Shown in pieces: positions 35,638 through 43,876 of a DNA stretch of 64,000 nt; positions within the stretch are counted from its first letter, which is position 1, and each line of letters starts with the position of its first letter. Where the stretch lies: NCBI RefSeq assembly GCF_039634365.2, contig NZ_CP155079.2, positions 3,534,001-3,598,000 of the forward strand, given 5' to 3'. The position numbers and the translations under genes were made by a program. Source of the DNA: Mucilaginibacter sp. PAMB04168 (GTDB lineage: Bacteria; Bacteroidota; Bacteroidia; Sphingobacteriales; Sphingobacteriaceae). The notes under the pieces are model-generated. The model saw only the letters and a list, made by a program, of their open reading frames with translations, was not told the DNA's origin and ran no database searches.

Positions 35638-38600
35638 GTTACGTCGAGTTACAGCTGACCAGCAATTTCAGCTTCCGGCGGGGCGGCAGCCATCCGGAGG
35701 AACTCGTCGACCAAGCGGCCGACCTGGGCTATACGGCCATTGGCATTACCGACCGCAATACTTTTGCCGGTGTGGTCCGTGCATATCAGGTGGCTAAAGA
35801 CCGTAACATCAGGTTAATCCCCGGGGTACGCCTGGACCTGCTCGACGGTCCCAGCTTATTAGCCTATCCGACTGACAAGGAAGCCTACGGCCGGCTTTCT
35901 GCCTTATTGACGCTCGGTAATCTTCGTGCTGAAAAGGAAAAATGCTTTATCTCCAAAAAAGATGTCTACCAGCATGCGGAAGGCAGTTATTTTATCATCA
36001 TACCACCGGATAAACTTACCCAGGATTTCGAATTTGAGTTCGTTTTTCAAAATCATGTACGCGATTACCAGCAGTACCTGCCTAACCTATATCTGGCCGC
36101 TACCAAATACTATACCGGTGATGATGCCAAGCGCCTGTTCTTGTTAGCAGAGTTAGGCGTGCCGCTGGTGGCCACTAATGATGTTCACTATCATAACGTA
36201 TCCCGACGTGAACTGCAGGATATCCTGACCTGCATCCGAGAGAAGTGCACGATCTTTCATGCAGGCTATAAGCTGCATCAGAATGCGGAACGGCACCTCA
36301 AGGAAAAATCAGAGATGGAGCGCTTGTTCCGCAACTATCCCGAAGCGATCGCAAATTCACAGGTTATTGCGGATGCCTGTCAGTTCGACCTGCGCTCACT
36401 GAAATATAAATATCCCAGTGAACTCACGACAGACGGCCGTACCCCTCAGCAGCAACTGGAATACCTGACGTGGAAACGTGCGAAAAGCTTTTACCATAAT
36501 AGCATACCGCCGAAAGTCGAAAAAGCAATTGAAGACGAACTGGAGATCATTGCGGAACTGGATGTGCCCGATTATTTTCTGACCGTAGAGGACTATGTGA
36601 CCTGGGCACGCGGGCAAGGCATCCTTTGCCAGGGCCGCGGTTCAGCCGCTAATTCCGCTGTCTGCTTCGTATTGGGTATCACTTCTGTCGCCCCCGACAA
36701 ATCCAATCTGTTGTTTGCCCGCTTCCTTTCTAAGGAACGCAATGAGCCGCCAGACATCGATGTGGACTTTGAGCATGAGCGGCGGGAAGAGGTGATCCAG
36801 TACGTTTACAACCGCTTTGGCCGCGACCGTGCGGCGATCCTGCCGACGGTTTTTATGCTGCATTATAAAGGGGCTGTAAACGACGTTTCCCGCGCCATGG
36901 GACTATCGGTGGATACTACTAAAACGCTGTCCGACGCTTTTGGCGTGCTTAGCGATGAGGAGATCACAGCCGATCAGATCAGTAAGCTAGGGCTTAATCC
37001 CAAGGACCCGCACCTGCTGAAAGTGATCGAACTGACCTCCCAACTGATCGGCTTTCCCCGCCAGTTGGGGCAGCATACCGGGGGCTTTGTCATCACCGAT
37101 GGTAAGCTCAGCGATCTGTGCCCAATCTTTCACGCCCGGATGGAAAACCGTACGAATATCGAATGGAACAAGGATGATATTGATGCGCTTGGTTTCATGA
37201 AGGTCGATGTTTTGGGTTTAGGGATGCTCACTTGTATCCGCAAGGCTTTCGACCTGGTACAAAGCCATTATGGAAAAACGCTCACCTTAGCTAATATCCC
37301 ACAGGATGACCCAAAGGTTTATGAAATGATCACGGAAGCCGACACGCTCGGTGTTTTCCAGATTGAGAGTCGGGCGCAGATGTCCATGTTGCCCAGAATG
37401 AAACCCAGTTGCTTTTATGACCTGGTAATCGAGGTAGCCATAGTCCGGCCGGGACCGATCCAAGGCGATATGGTACATCCCTATATCCGGCGAAGGAATG
37501 GGGAGGAAGCCGTGGAATATCCTTCCGAAGAGATTCGCTCAATTTTGGAGCGCACCCTGGGTGTTCCATTGTTCCAGGAACAGGCCATGGAGCTGGCTAT
37601 CGTTGCCGCCGGTTTTACCCCGGGCGAGGCCGATCTGCTGCGCCGTACCATGGCGACCTTTAAGTTTAACGGGATGGTCAGCAAGTTTGAGCACAAACTA
37701 ATCAACGGGATGACGTCCCGGGGTTATACTGAAGAATATGCACGCCGCATTTTCAAACAGCTGGAAGGATTTGGCAGTTATGGCTTTCCCGAAAGTCATG
37801 CCGCCAGTTTTGCCTTACTGGTCTATGTATCCTGCTGGCTGAAATTTTATTATCCGGATGTATTTGCTACTGCACTGCTTAATAGTCAGCCCATGGGATT
37901 CTACCGTCCGGCACAGATCGTGCGGAATGCCGAGGAACGCGGCGTTAAGATGCTGCCTATCGATGTGAATTGTTCACAATGGGATAATACGCTGGAAACA
38001 AAACAGGGCAGGTATTTTGCGATACGCCGGGGCTTCCGGGAAATCACCGGTATTCGCCAGGAAGAAATGAAAAAACTGATCGCGTGCCGGATTAAGCCTT
38101 ATACCGAACCGCACCAGATCTGTGATGCCGGTGTGAGCGTAGCCACCATGGAAATGCTGGCAAATGCCGATACTTTCCGCTCTATGGATCTTGACCGCAG
38201 GCGTGCACTCTGGGAAGTTTCCGCCCTCCATGACCGGCCTGTTCAATTAATGAAGGGTCAGCCATCTGAAAGCCTGCATGAACCTGAAGTCAATTTACCG
38301 GAGTTGAGGCTTTCCGAACATGTGGTACAGGACTATGCAACGACCGGACTTTCCATCAAAGGTCACCCGCTAAACTTTATCCGGCATACCCTTGACCTGC
38401 TCCGCATAGTTCCTGCAAAAGAAGCTAACCAGACCGAGAATAAAACGTTGATCAAAACCGCCGGCCTGATTCTGATCCGCCAGCGGCCTGGCACCGCAAA
38501 AGGTGTTTGCTTCATTACCCTGGAAGATGAGACTGGCACGACCAACCTGGTCGTTTTTCCAAAGGTGTATGATCAATACCGCAAAGAGATCCTTCGTGCG

Positions 38601-38837
38601 CGTCTGCTGATGGTCGAAGGTGTTGTGGAACGGACGGAGGTTACGCACATTATTGTGCGCAGAATATTTGATGTTACCAAATTACTGGGTGATCTGACGG
38701 CTATCCGAAACGAGCAGCAACCGGTCCTGACACTTTCACGGGCTGACGAAAAAGCCTCACCTTTCATTCCCATGGAGAAGCCGCTGAAAACGCAGCAGCC
38801 TGAGGAAAGCTTTCACAAGGGAAGGAATTTCAAATAA
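35634..38837 (+). CDS. dnaE2: Error-prone DNA polymerase DnaE2
   Basis: A 1067-residue C-family polymerase, the length of DnaE2 rather than replicative DnaE. It starts with a PHP domain (ELQLTSNFSFRRGGSHPEEL), has the catalytic aspartates in PDIDVDF (D374, D376, D378), GRGSAANSAVCFVLGI in the palm, QHTGGFVI, a helix-hairpin-helix region, and an OB domain near the end (GVCFITLEDETGTTNLVVF). DnaE2 carries out translesion synthesis with ImuA and ImuB. It is the last gene of the operon and converges with the YedK-type gene, leaving 4 bp between their stops. Confidence 0.93.
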   Translation: MSYVELQLTSNFSFRRGGSHPEELVDQAADLGYTAIGITDRNTFAGVVRAYQVAKDRNIRLIPGVRLDLLDGPSLLAYPTDKEAYGRLSALLTLGNLRAEKEKCFISKKDVYQHAEGSYFIIIPPDKLTQDFEFEFVFQNHVRDYQQYLPNLYLAATKYYTGDDAKRLFLLAELGVPLVATNDVHYHNVSRRELQDILTCIREKCTIFHAGYKLHQNAERHLKEKSEMERLFRNYPEAIANSQVIADACQFDLRSLKYKYPSELTTDGRTPQQQLEYLTWKRAKSFYHNSIPPKVEKAIEDELEIIAELDVPDYFLTVEDYVTWARGQGILCQGRGSAANSAVCFVLGITSVAPDKSNLLFARFLSKERNEPPDIDVDFEHERREEVIQYVYNRFGRDRAAILPTVFMLHYKGAVNDVSRAMGLSVDTTKTLSDAFGVLSDEEITADQISKLGLNPKDPHLLKVIELTSQLIGFPRQLGQHTGGFVITDGKLSDLCPIFHARMENRTNIEWNKDDIDALGFMKVDVLGLGMLTCIRKAFDLVQSHYGKTLTLANIPQDDPKVYEMITEADTLGVFQIESRAQMSMLPRMKPSCFYDLVIEVAIVRPGPIQGDMVHPYIRRRNGEEAVEYPSEEIRSILERTLGVPLFQEQAMELAIVAAGFTPGEADLLRRTMATFKFNGMVSKFEHKLINGMTSRGYTEEYARRIFKQLEGFGSYGFPESHAASFALLVYVSCWLKFYYPDVFATALLNSQPMGFYRPAQIVRNAEERGVKMLPIDVNCSQWDNTLETKQGRYFAIRRGFREITGIRQEEMKKLIACRIKPYTEPHQICDAGVSVATMEMLANADTFRSMDLDRRRALWEVSALHDRPVQLMKGQPSESLHEPEVNLPELRLSEHVVQDYATTGLSIKGHPLNFIRHTLDLLRIVPAKEANQTENKTLIKTAGLILIRQRPGTAKGVCFITLEDETGTTNLVVFPKVYDQYRKEILRARLLMVEGVVERTEVTHIIVRRIFDVTKLLGDLTAIRNEQQPVLTLSRADEKASPFIPMEKPLKTQQPEESFHKGRNFK

Positions 38838-38841
38838 ACTT

Positions 38842-39765
38842 TTAACTGAAAAGATCACCCTGTTTAATACTGGGCGGATAATAAGTTCTGACAGTTTCGT
38901 CAACAACGACCATTTCTTCTTGTTCTTGCCCTACTGGCTCCAGGTCTGCCGGCCAATAATTGAATTGTAATTCTTCGGTATCAACATATCGCGTATCTAT
39001 TGCTGACAACTCAGGGTACTCGAGTGGCGTAGCTTCCAGCGCGGTTCGGTAATTACGGTCAACCGTACAAAAATCCAGTAACCTGGAAGGTATCTGTGTC
39101 CGGGTTATCTGTAAAAGTCGTTCCTCACTTGGTTTTTCCATCAGCCACTCCCAGGCCAGGTCCTCCGTTAAAATGGAAGGCATGCGTTTTTTGGAATTAT
39201 GGATCTGCGACATCACATAGTTAGAATCAGTAATACCGAAAGCAACCGTCATCACAAATTGGCTGGTTTCCGGATCTAACCATTCGTTATACAACCCGGG
39301 CAAGAAAAAATACTCATGATCTTTCAAAGTGATCTGGTAAGGATATTTGATCATTTCTTTTAGCTCCTGCCCTTTCTTACCGATCTTGGGAATGTGTCTT
39401 GATTCGACGATACCGGTTGATAAGACCAGGCAACGACGGTTCTTGGCGGCATCAGCCCACATAGAGCGATTGCCATCCTCTTTCACGAAAAGGTTTTCCG
39501 ACTTAAAATTGAGCGTGGTGTATTTCGCGCGGAAGATATTGGCTTCGGTCCTGGTCTTTACAAAGCCGGGTACATAACCCCATTCGGCCTGTACGATATC
39601 GAAATCTTTACCATCGGCTGAGGGGATCAGGATCGCGCAAGGTGCGTAATTGAAACCATTATGTACGCCGACGTTCAGAAAATTATATTTTTTGATCGCT
39701 TTCTCGATGCCTTTTAACCGAATAGATTCGGCGCGGGTAACTTTTTGTCCGTTGTAGTAGCACAT
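38842..39765 (-). CDS. SOS response-associated peptidase family protein (YedK/HMCES type)
   Basis: A 307-residue SRAP-domain protein. The catalytic Cys2 follows the initiator Met (MCYYNGQKVTRAES), so the first residue after Met removal can crosslink to abasic DNA. Other SRAP elements are NFKSENLF, RCLVLSTGIVES, LPGLYNEW and HNSKKRMPSIL. HMCES/YedK shields abasic sites in single-stranded DNA. It is longer than E. coli YedK (about 220 residues) owing to insertions and a tail after residue 270. Its start overlaps the upstream small gene by 52 bp. Confidence 0.9.
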   Translation of the reverse strand: MCYYNGQKVTRAESIRLKGIEKAIKKYNFLNVGVHNGFNYAPCAILIPSADGKDFDIVQAEWGYVPGFVKTRTEANIFRAKYTTLNFKSENLFVKEDGNRSMWADAAKNRRCLVLSTGIVESRHIPKIGKKGQELKEMIKYPYQITLKDHEYFFLPGLYNEWLDPETSQFVMTVAFGITDSNYVMSQIHNSKKRMPSILTEDLAWEWLMEKPSEERLLQITRTQIPSRLLDFCTVDRNYRTALEATPLEYPELSAIDTRYVDTEELQFNYWPADLEPVGQEQEEMVVVDETVRTYYPPSIKQGDLFS

Positions 39766-40016
39766 AACTGGTTCCTCCTGTATTCACGAATATAAGCAGC
39801 AATTACCTTGCCTGCAAATTCCGCTTCCTCCTGGCGGCCCTCTGGAACTGATGTCCAGAACTTTTCGCCATCCTTGTTCTCAGCAACCGTAATATTTAAC
39901 GGCGGATGATTTCCGGGTTGAATAACATGAAAGACCTTAGCGGATTTAATTATGTGAACGCTTACACTAACCATCTGTCCGTTCAACTCAACATTAAATA
40001 AATTGGGATCATTCAT
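39714..40016 (-). CDS. Hypothetical protein upstream of the YedK-type gene
   Basis: A 100-residue protein with no signal peptide, containing NVELNGQMVSVSVHIIKSAKVFHVIQPG and a short EEAEFAGKVIAAYIREY helix. The last 17 codons overlap the YedK-type gene in another frame, indicating translational coupling. A palindrome with a -7 box lies just upstream of its ATG, so both genes are probably damage-regulated. Family not recognised. Confidence 0.7.
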   Translation of the reverse strand: MNDPNLFNVELNGQMVSVSVHIIKSAKVFHVIQPGNHPPLNITVAENKDGEKFWTSVPEGRQEEAEFAGKVIAAYIREYRRNQLCATTTDKKLPAPNLFG

Positions 40017-40021
40017 TAAAG

Positions 40022-40045
40022 CAAAATTACTAAATTAATTAGTAA
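40022..40045 (-). promoter_or_regulatory. Palindromic operator TTACTAA-N5-TTAGTAA with -7 box, YedK operon
   Basis: A 19-bp palindrome (40027-40045, seven-base arms) reads on the minus strand into TAATTTTG (40029-40022), an exact TAnnTTTG box whose TA is shared with the palindrome. It lies 6 bp before the ATG at 40016. Core and position match the site at 33014. A second AT-only palindrome (AATAAT-N4-ATTATT, 40045-40060) adjoins it. Confidence 0.7.
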
Positions 40046-40173
40046 ATAATACATATTATTACAATCGGCATCATGGTGAGATAAAGCTGTCCGATGACCA
40101 TTTTTAAGATTCAGGGGCTGCATCCTAATGTATTGATTAACGGGGTCAAGCTATGTTCTATGGAAAAAAATTA

Positions 40174-40206
40174 GGGATAAGTACAATATGTAACTACTTT
40201 TATCCC
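40174..40206 (+). promoter_or_regulatory. Inverted repeat ending at the xseA start
   Basis: GGGATAA (40174-40180) and TTATCCC (40200-40206) form a 7-bp inverted repeat whose right arm ends 2 bp before the xseA ATG and overlaps TACTTTTA, a weak -7 box. It could be an operator or an RNA hairpin masking the start. No other element is seen in the 40061-40173 stretch. Confidence 0.35.
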
Positions 40207-40208
40207 TT

Positions 40209-41650
40209 ATGAGCTCAGCCGGCAACACCTCTCCCATCACCTTATCAGAACTTGCCGGGCTGTTCAGGGAGGTCGTTGACCAGGCACTGGGCAAGCAGTC
40301 TTTCTGGGTGATTGGGGATGTGGCTAATCATAACCAGAAAAATGGACGTCATTATTTTGACATGATCGAGAAGGATCGGCCGGTATAGCCATCATTGCCA
40401 AACTGCCTACGCGTGCCTGGGCGGAGGGCGCTCAAAAGATCAGCGGTTTTGGAATGGCGACCGGGCAAGCTTTTACAAATGGGCTGAAGGTGTTAAGCCT
40501 GGTAAACATCTCTTACAATCCGGTTTACGGCTTACAACTCACGTTGCTGGATGTGGATCCGAATTTCACTTTGGGCGTGTTGGAGAAGCAGCGAATAGAC
40601 ACGCTCCTTCGATTGGTCGCAGAAAACCCACAGCATGTACGGTTACAGGACGGCTTTTATGTGACTTTTAATCAGGGACTCCCTTTACCGAAGGTCATTC
40701 AGCGCATTGCGGTCATTTCCTCTAATATCTCTGCAGGCCTGGAAGATTTTCAGCATACTTTGGACCATAATGGCTTCGGGTACCGGTTTAAGGCAGATAT
40801 TTATTATTCTTATGTCCAGGGGGAAACCAATGCACAATCCATCGTAGACCAGTTCATTGCCATCTATAAATCGGAAATCACCTACGATGCGGTCGTGCTC
40901 ATCCGCGGCGGCGGTTCACAAACAGACCTGCTGATCTTCGAGCAATATGGTATTGCCCGGGCAATCGCCCGGTTCCCGATACCAGTCCTGACCGGTATCG
41001 GTCATCAGAAAAATGAGACGATCGCGGATTTGATGGGCCATACTGCACTCAAAACACCGACCAAGGTTGCTGAATATCTGGTGGCCCACAACAGGGCTTT
41101 TGCAGACGGGTTGCTTTCGCTGGAAAAGAGCATCCTGATTAAAACGCAGCAGTTACTGGCGCGGCACCACCACTTATTATCAGCCAGGAAGTTTGAGATC
41201 AGCATGATCTGTGAAACGTATTTAAACCACCACAAGCGGCGGCTTCAGGAAAAGAGCCAGGGCATCAAGCGGCTGGGTCAATCGCTGCTGATGGCTCAAC
41301 AACACCGGCTTCGCCTGTTAAGCAGCGGGATAACCGGCCGCGCACAGCTGGTTTTGTATGGGCACCAACGGGATCTGAAGCAGCAACGCACAGAGATTAC
41401 ACAGCAGGCCAGAGGTTACCTGGAAGATCAGGTAACACGCCTGGCGCGTTACCAGTCGGAACTGGAACTGATATCCCCGGAACGCCTGCTCAGCAGAGGG
41501 TTTGCCTTGATCAAAAAAGGAGGAAAGATCATTGGCCGGGGTGATCAGTTAGCGCAGGGTAATGAAATAGCTATTATATTAGCCGATCGCGAAATTAAGG
41601 CGACAGTAGACGAAATCAGAAATTATGACGGAGAAGAGTTTAACCTATGA
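40209..41650 (+). pseudogene. xseA: Exonuclease VII large subunit, frameshifted
   Basis: The first frame (40209-40388) encodes LSELAGLFREVVDQAL and FWVIGDVANHNQKNGRHYFD, the N-terminal OB domain of XseA, then stops. The next frame, shifted by one base near 40375-40386, continues the family sequence without a gap: GIAIIAKLPTRAWAEGAQ, NISYNPVYGLQLTLLDVD, the catalytic core IRGGGSQTDL and PVLTGIGHQKNETI, and a coiled-coil C-terminus. A single-base loss in a GGCCGG stretch, or a sequencing error, explains this. Joined, the protein would be about 480 residues, normal for XseA. The rest of the gene shows no decay, so the change is recent or an artefact. An ATG at 40454 gives a 398-residue form lacking the OB domain. 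Confidence 0.85.
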
Positions 41651-41852
41651 TGAGGCATTCCAGGAACTGGACGAAATTCATAGCTCGCTGGTGAACGGGG
41701 AAATTCCGGTAGATGTGCTGGCTGAAAAGCTGAAGCGTACGGCATTTCTGGTGAATTACTGCAAAGACAAGCTGCAAAGTGCCGACCGTGATGTCAGTGC
41801 GATCATTGGTGAAATGGAACAGGATAACGGAAAAACCAACACAAACTTATAA
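41625..41852 (+). CDS. xseB: Exonuclease VII small subunit
   Basis: A 75-residue helical protein with the XseB pattern YDEAFQELDEIHSSLVNGEIPVDVLAEKLKRTAFLVNYCKDKL split over its first two helices. It binds the coiled-coil region of XseA to form exonuclease VII, which degrades single-stranded DNA from both ends. It overlaps the 3' end of xseA by 26 bp, so the pair is translationally coupled. Confidence 0.85.
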   Translation: MTEKSLTYDEAFQELDEIHSSLVNGEIPVDVLAEKLKRTAFLVNYCKDKLQSADRDVSAIIGEMEQDNGKTNTNL

Positions 41853-41960
41853 CGGCAACCTGATTACCGTAACGCTGTCCACTAAAGAAGTTGCCCCACA
41901 CGGAGTATCATCCCGTTAACTGCGGTCGTCTACAGGCGATCCTATTATGCCGACTGACGA

Positions 41961-42034
41961 GTTTTTGACCTGAGAGGGCATCTCCCCTACCGGAGATTTG
42001 CGAACAGTGATCAGGTAAAATACTAGTCAAAAAC
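41961..42034. repeat. Nested inverted repeats (cloverleaf-like)
   Basis: Three stems nest within 74 bp: GTTTTTGAC (41961-41969) with GTCAAAAAC (42026-42034); CCTGA (41969-41973) with TCAGG (42011-42015); ATCTCC (41980-41985) with GGAGAT (41992-41997). It lies in the 41853-42258 gap, which has no gene. It could be a structured RNA, a transfer or replication site, or remains of a mobile element end. Confidence 0.4.
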
Positions 42035-42139
42035 AGCCCGCCCCGGTTATATTGCACAGGAATACCCGTGCTATCCAAAAGTGGTTTTTACCGATCCGGT
42101 ACCGGTTTGGTCCTAATCTGGAAGTAACCTTCCATTAAA

Positions 42140-42170
42140 AAGCCTTCCCGCACTCGCTGCAGGAAGGCTT
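42140..42170. terminator. Hairpin AAGCCTTCC / GGAAGGCTT
   Basis: A perfect 9-bp stem with a 13-nt loop; A-rich on the left and without a clear T-run on the right, so on the minus strand it has a better terminator shape (T-run after the stem). It may end transcripts reading leftward from the 42684 gene. Confidence 0.45.
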
Positions 42171-42202
42171 CAACCTAAACCTTATCACAATTAGCAGGCT
42201 AA

Positions 42203-42277
42203 GTGGCCTGCCTTTACAAATTACGTAAAAATCAGGAATACAGATGGTCTTCAGCGCGTCATCTCATCGGGCAACGC
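42203..42277 (+). pseudogene. Possible fragment of a REP-associated (Y1) transposase
   Basis: The plus strand encodes LRKNQEYRWSSARHLIGQ, which matches the conserved C-terminal EYRWSSARHYLG block of REP-associated tyrosine transposases. No catalytic HUH motif or rest of the protein is present, and it starts from no good initiation codon. It overlaps the end of the minus-strand gene at 42259. Either a small relic or a chance resemblance. Confidence 0.35.
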
Positions 42278-42684
42278 ATATTTAAACGTTTTACGGAACG
42301 AACCGCTGTTAATTTAAGCCTCCCTTTAAGCGTAGACAAGGTCCCACCGATCTTCTTGATCATTTCAGGCAGCGTTGATCCGGGTTCATAACGAACAAGA
42401 ACAGCGGCGATGTCCACCTTATAACCGGAACGGATTTCTTTTAATGCGAAAAGTATTTTTTCCTCTATGCTAGCTGCAGGATCATAGCCGGGATAGGACT
42501 GCACCTCCACGGAGCTTACGGTGAGGCCATTGGATATTTTTTCTTCAGGAATCGGGTACCCGCAAGGATGACACAGGCCGTTAAAGGACGTGATGATGTT
42601 TTCCAGTTTCGTAATTTCTACCTGATGGGTATGAATTCTTTCTTTCAGGTATCGGATCAGATAATGCTCGGTGGTTTCAGACAT
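42259..42684 (-). CDS. Hypothetical protein, 141 aa
   Basis: A soluble protein with an N-terminal helix likely to form a coiled coil (YLIRYLKERIHTHQVEITKL), a central GLCHPCGYPIPEEK with two cysteines, and a basic C-terminal helix region (LKGRLKLTAVRSVKRLNMR). The charge pattern would suit nucleic acid binding, but no domain is recognised. Nothing clear lies between its start and 42936. Confidence 0.6.
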   Translation of the reverse strand: MSETTEHYLIRYLKERIHTHQVEITKLENIITSFNGLCHPCGYPIPEEKISNGLTVSSVEVQSYPGYDPAASIEEKILFALKEIRSGYKVDIAAVLVRYEPGSTLPEMIKKIGGTLSTLKGRLKLTAVRSVKRLNMRCPMR

Positions 42685-42935
42685 TATTAATGCGTCAAAG
42701 TTGTAAAGAGTTCGCCGAATTTCAGGCGAACGGGAATAAGAACCATCATTCCGGAATCAGTTAACAATTGAGGCCGGTGTCATGGTGTTGAGCCCGGTTG
42801 GCTGTAACGATGTTAGGCGGAATTGTCTTTTTTTGTGGCTGGACGATAGCTGCCAGCCATGATAGAATAGGATAATCTTCGAGAATACGAGGCAGGCCTT
42901 AAGATCAGGTCTGAATGAGCGGCAGGCGCATTGCC

Positions 42936-43166
42936 TTAACGGTAGCGACTGCGTGGCTGCGCGCGCATATAGTCGCGGAACATCGCCTGTTCCAGGTGTT
43001 TTTTAGAAGCCTCCCGTTTGATCCGGCAATGGTAGCGCCAAAAGAACAATGCCCATACGGCAAGGACTACGCCGTAACATGGCCATGGGTTTCCCTTACC
43101 CAGGGTACCCCATAGGGCAAGTGTGGAAATAATGAACGTAGCGACCAAGTGCAGGAATGTTTTCAT
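42936..43166 (-). CDS. Small two-helix membrane protein under the SOS-like palindrome
   Basis: A 76-residue protein with two hydrophobic helices (about residues 4-20 and 30-44) and a strongly basic cytoplasmic tail (RYHCRIKREASKKHLEQ, ending RAQPRSRYR). Its promoter carries the third copy of the CTAA-N5-TTAG palindrome. Small membrane proteins made during the SOS response in other bacteria include division inhibitors and TisB-type toxins; a similar role here is only an inference from size, topology and promoter. Confidence 0.6.
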   Translation of the reverse strand: MKTFLHLVATFIISTLALWGTLGKGNPWPCYGVVLAVWALFFWRYHCRIKREASKKHLEQAMFRDYMRAQPRSRYR

Positions 43167-43179
43167 AACGTTTAGTACT

Positions 43180-43201
43180 TAAATTTACTAATTTTTTTAG
43201 T
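43180..43201 (-). promoter_or_regulatory. Palindromic operator ACTAA-N5-TTAGT with -7 box
   Basis: On the minus strand ACTAA-N5-TTAGT (43201-43187) runs directly into TAAATTTA (43187-43180), a near TAnnTTTG box whose first T is shared, as in the YedK operon promoter. The ATG at 43166 follows 13 bp later. Confidence 0.6.
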
Positions 43202-43279
43202 TTCATGCAAGTAATTTTCAGACAGTTTCAGCTTTTAGATCATTTGTTTTTCCTGAAATACGTGCGGAACTAGCAGACG

Positions 43280-43876
43280 CTAAAGCGCTTGCGCAGCTTT
43301 CAACTGGTCTAAAAATGTGGAAGCGGCAGGCGGCTTTTGGGTCCGTATACCGATCCGCAGCCCAAAAGCTTTTTCAAACGCATACAAGCTGACCTGTTGG
43401 ACAGCTAAAATTCGCACCTGCGTTTTCATCTGAATATGTACGGCATCCCCGCTCAAAAGCAGGCTGGTGCCATGCCCCTTTAAACCGGCGGCCACTTTGA
43501 TATCGGTCAGTGCCCCCAGCAGGTCATTTCCAAAAACGAGTGTAAATTTTCGCTTTTTGAAATTTTGCCGGATCCATTGTAACTGGGCCATGCCGGGCAG
43601 GTTGCCCGTTGCGATAAACGACAAGGTGTCCCGCCGGGGATAATGGTCAGCATGTAAGGTAAGAAAAGCTATCGCTTCCATGGCAGAATGGGTAATCACC
43701 ACTTCCGAGGCAGACCGGTTTCCGCCAAGCCACAGGTTAGCTGTAGTGGGCACTTTATGAAAACCAGTGGTAAAGATCTCCCTGGCGCCACCATAATCAA
43801 ACACCATTTCGTGCCGGCAATTGAACCAGGCCTGGAGCGCTTCAGGCACGCCAAGCCTGGTTAGGTGGTCATTCAT
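43280..43876 (-). CDS. Toprim-like conjugation accessory protein
   Basis: A 198-residue protein with a Toprim-like core: EVVITHSAMEAIAFLTL, where the glutamate follows the usual strand, and KFTLVFGNDLLGALTD, a possible second acidic site. It resembles Toprim-domain proteins of Bacteroidota mobile elements but is short and lacks a zinc finger or primase domain, so it may be a truncated or regulatory version. Its ATG overlaps the upstream stop by one base (TAATG). Confidence 0.55.
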   Translation of the reverse strand: MNDHLTRLGVPEALQAWFNCRHEMVFDYGGAREIFTTGFHKVPTTANLWLGGNRSASEVVITHSAMEAIAFLTLHADHYPRRDTLSFIATGNLPGMAQLQWIRQNFKKRKFTLVFGNDLLGALTDIKVAAGLKGHGTSLLLSGDAVHIQMKTQVRILAVQQVSLYAFEKAFGLRIGIRTQKPPAASTFLDQLKAAQAL

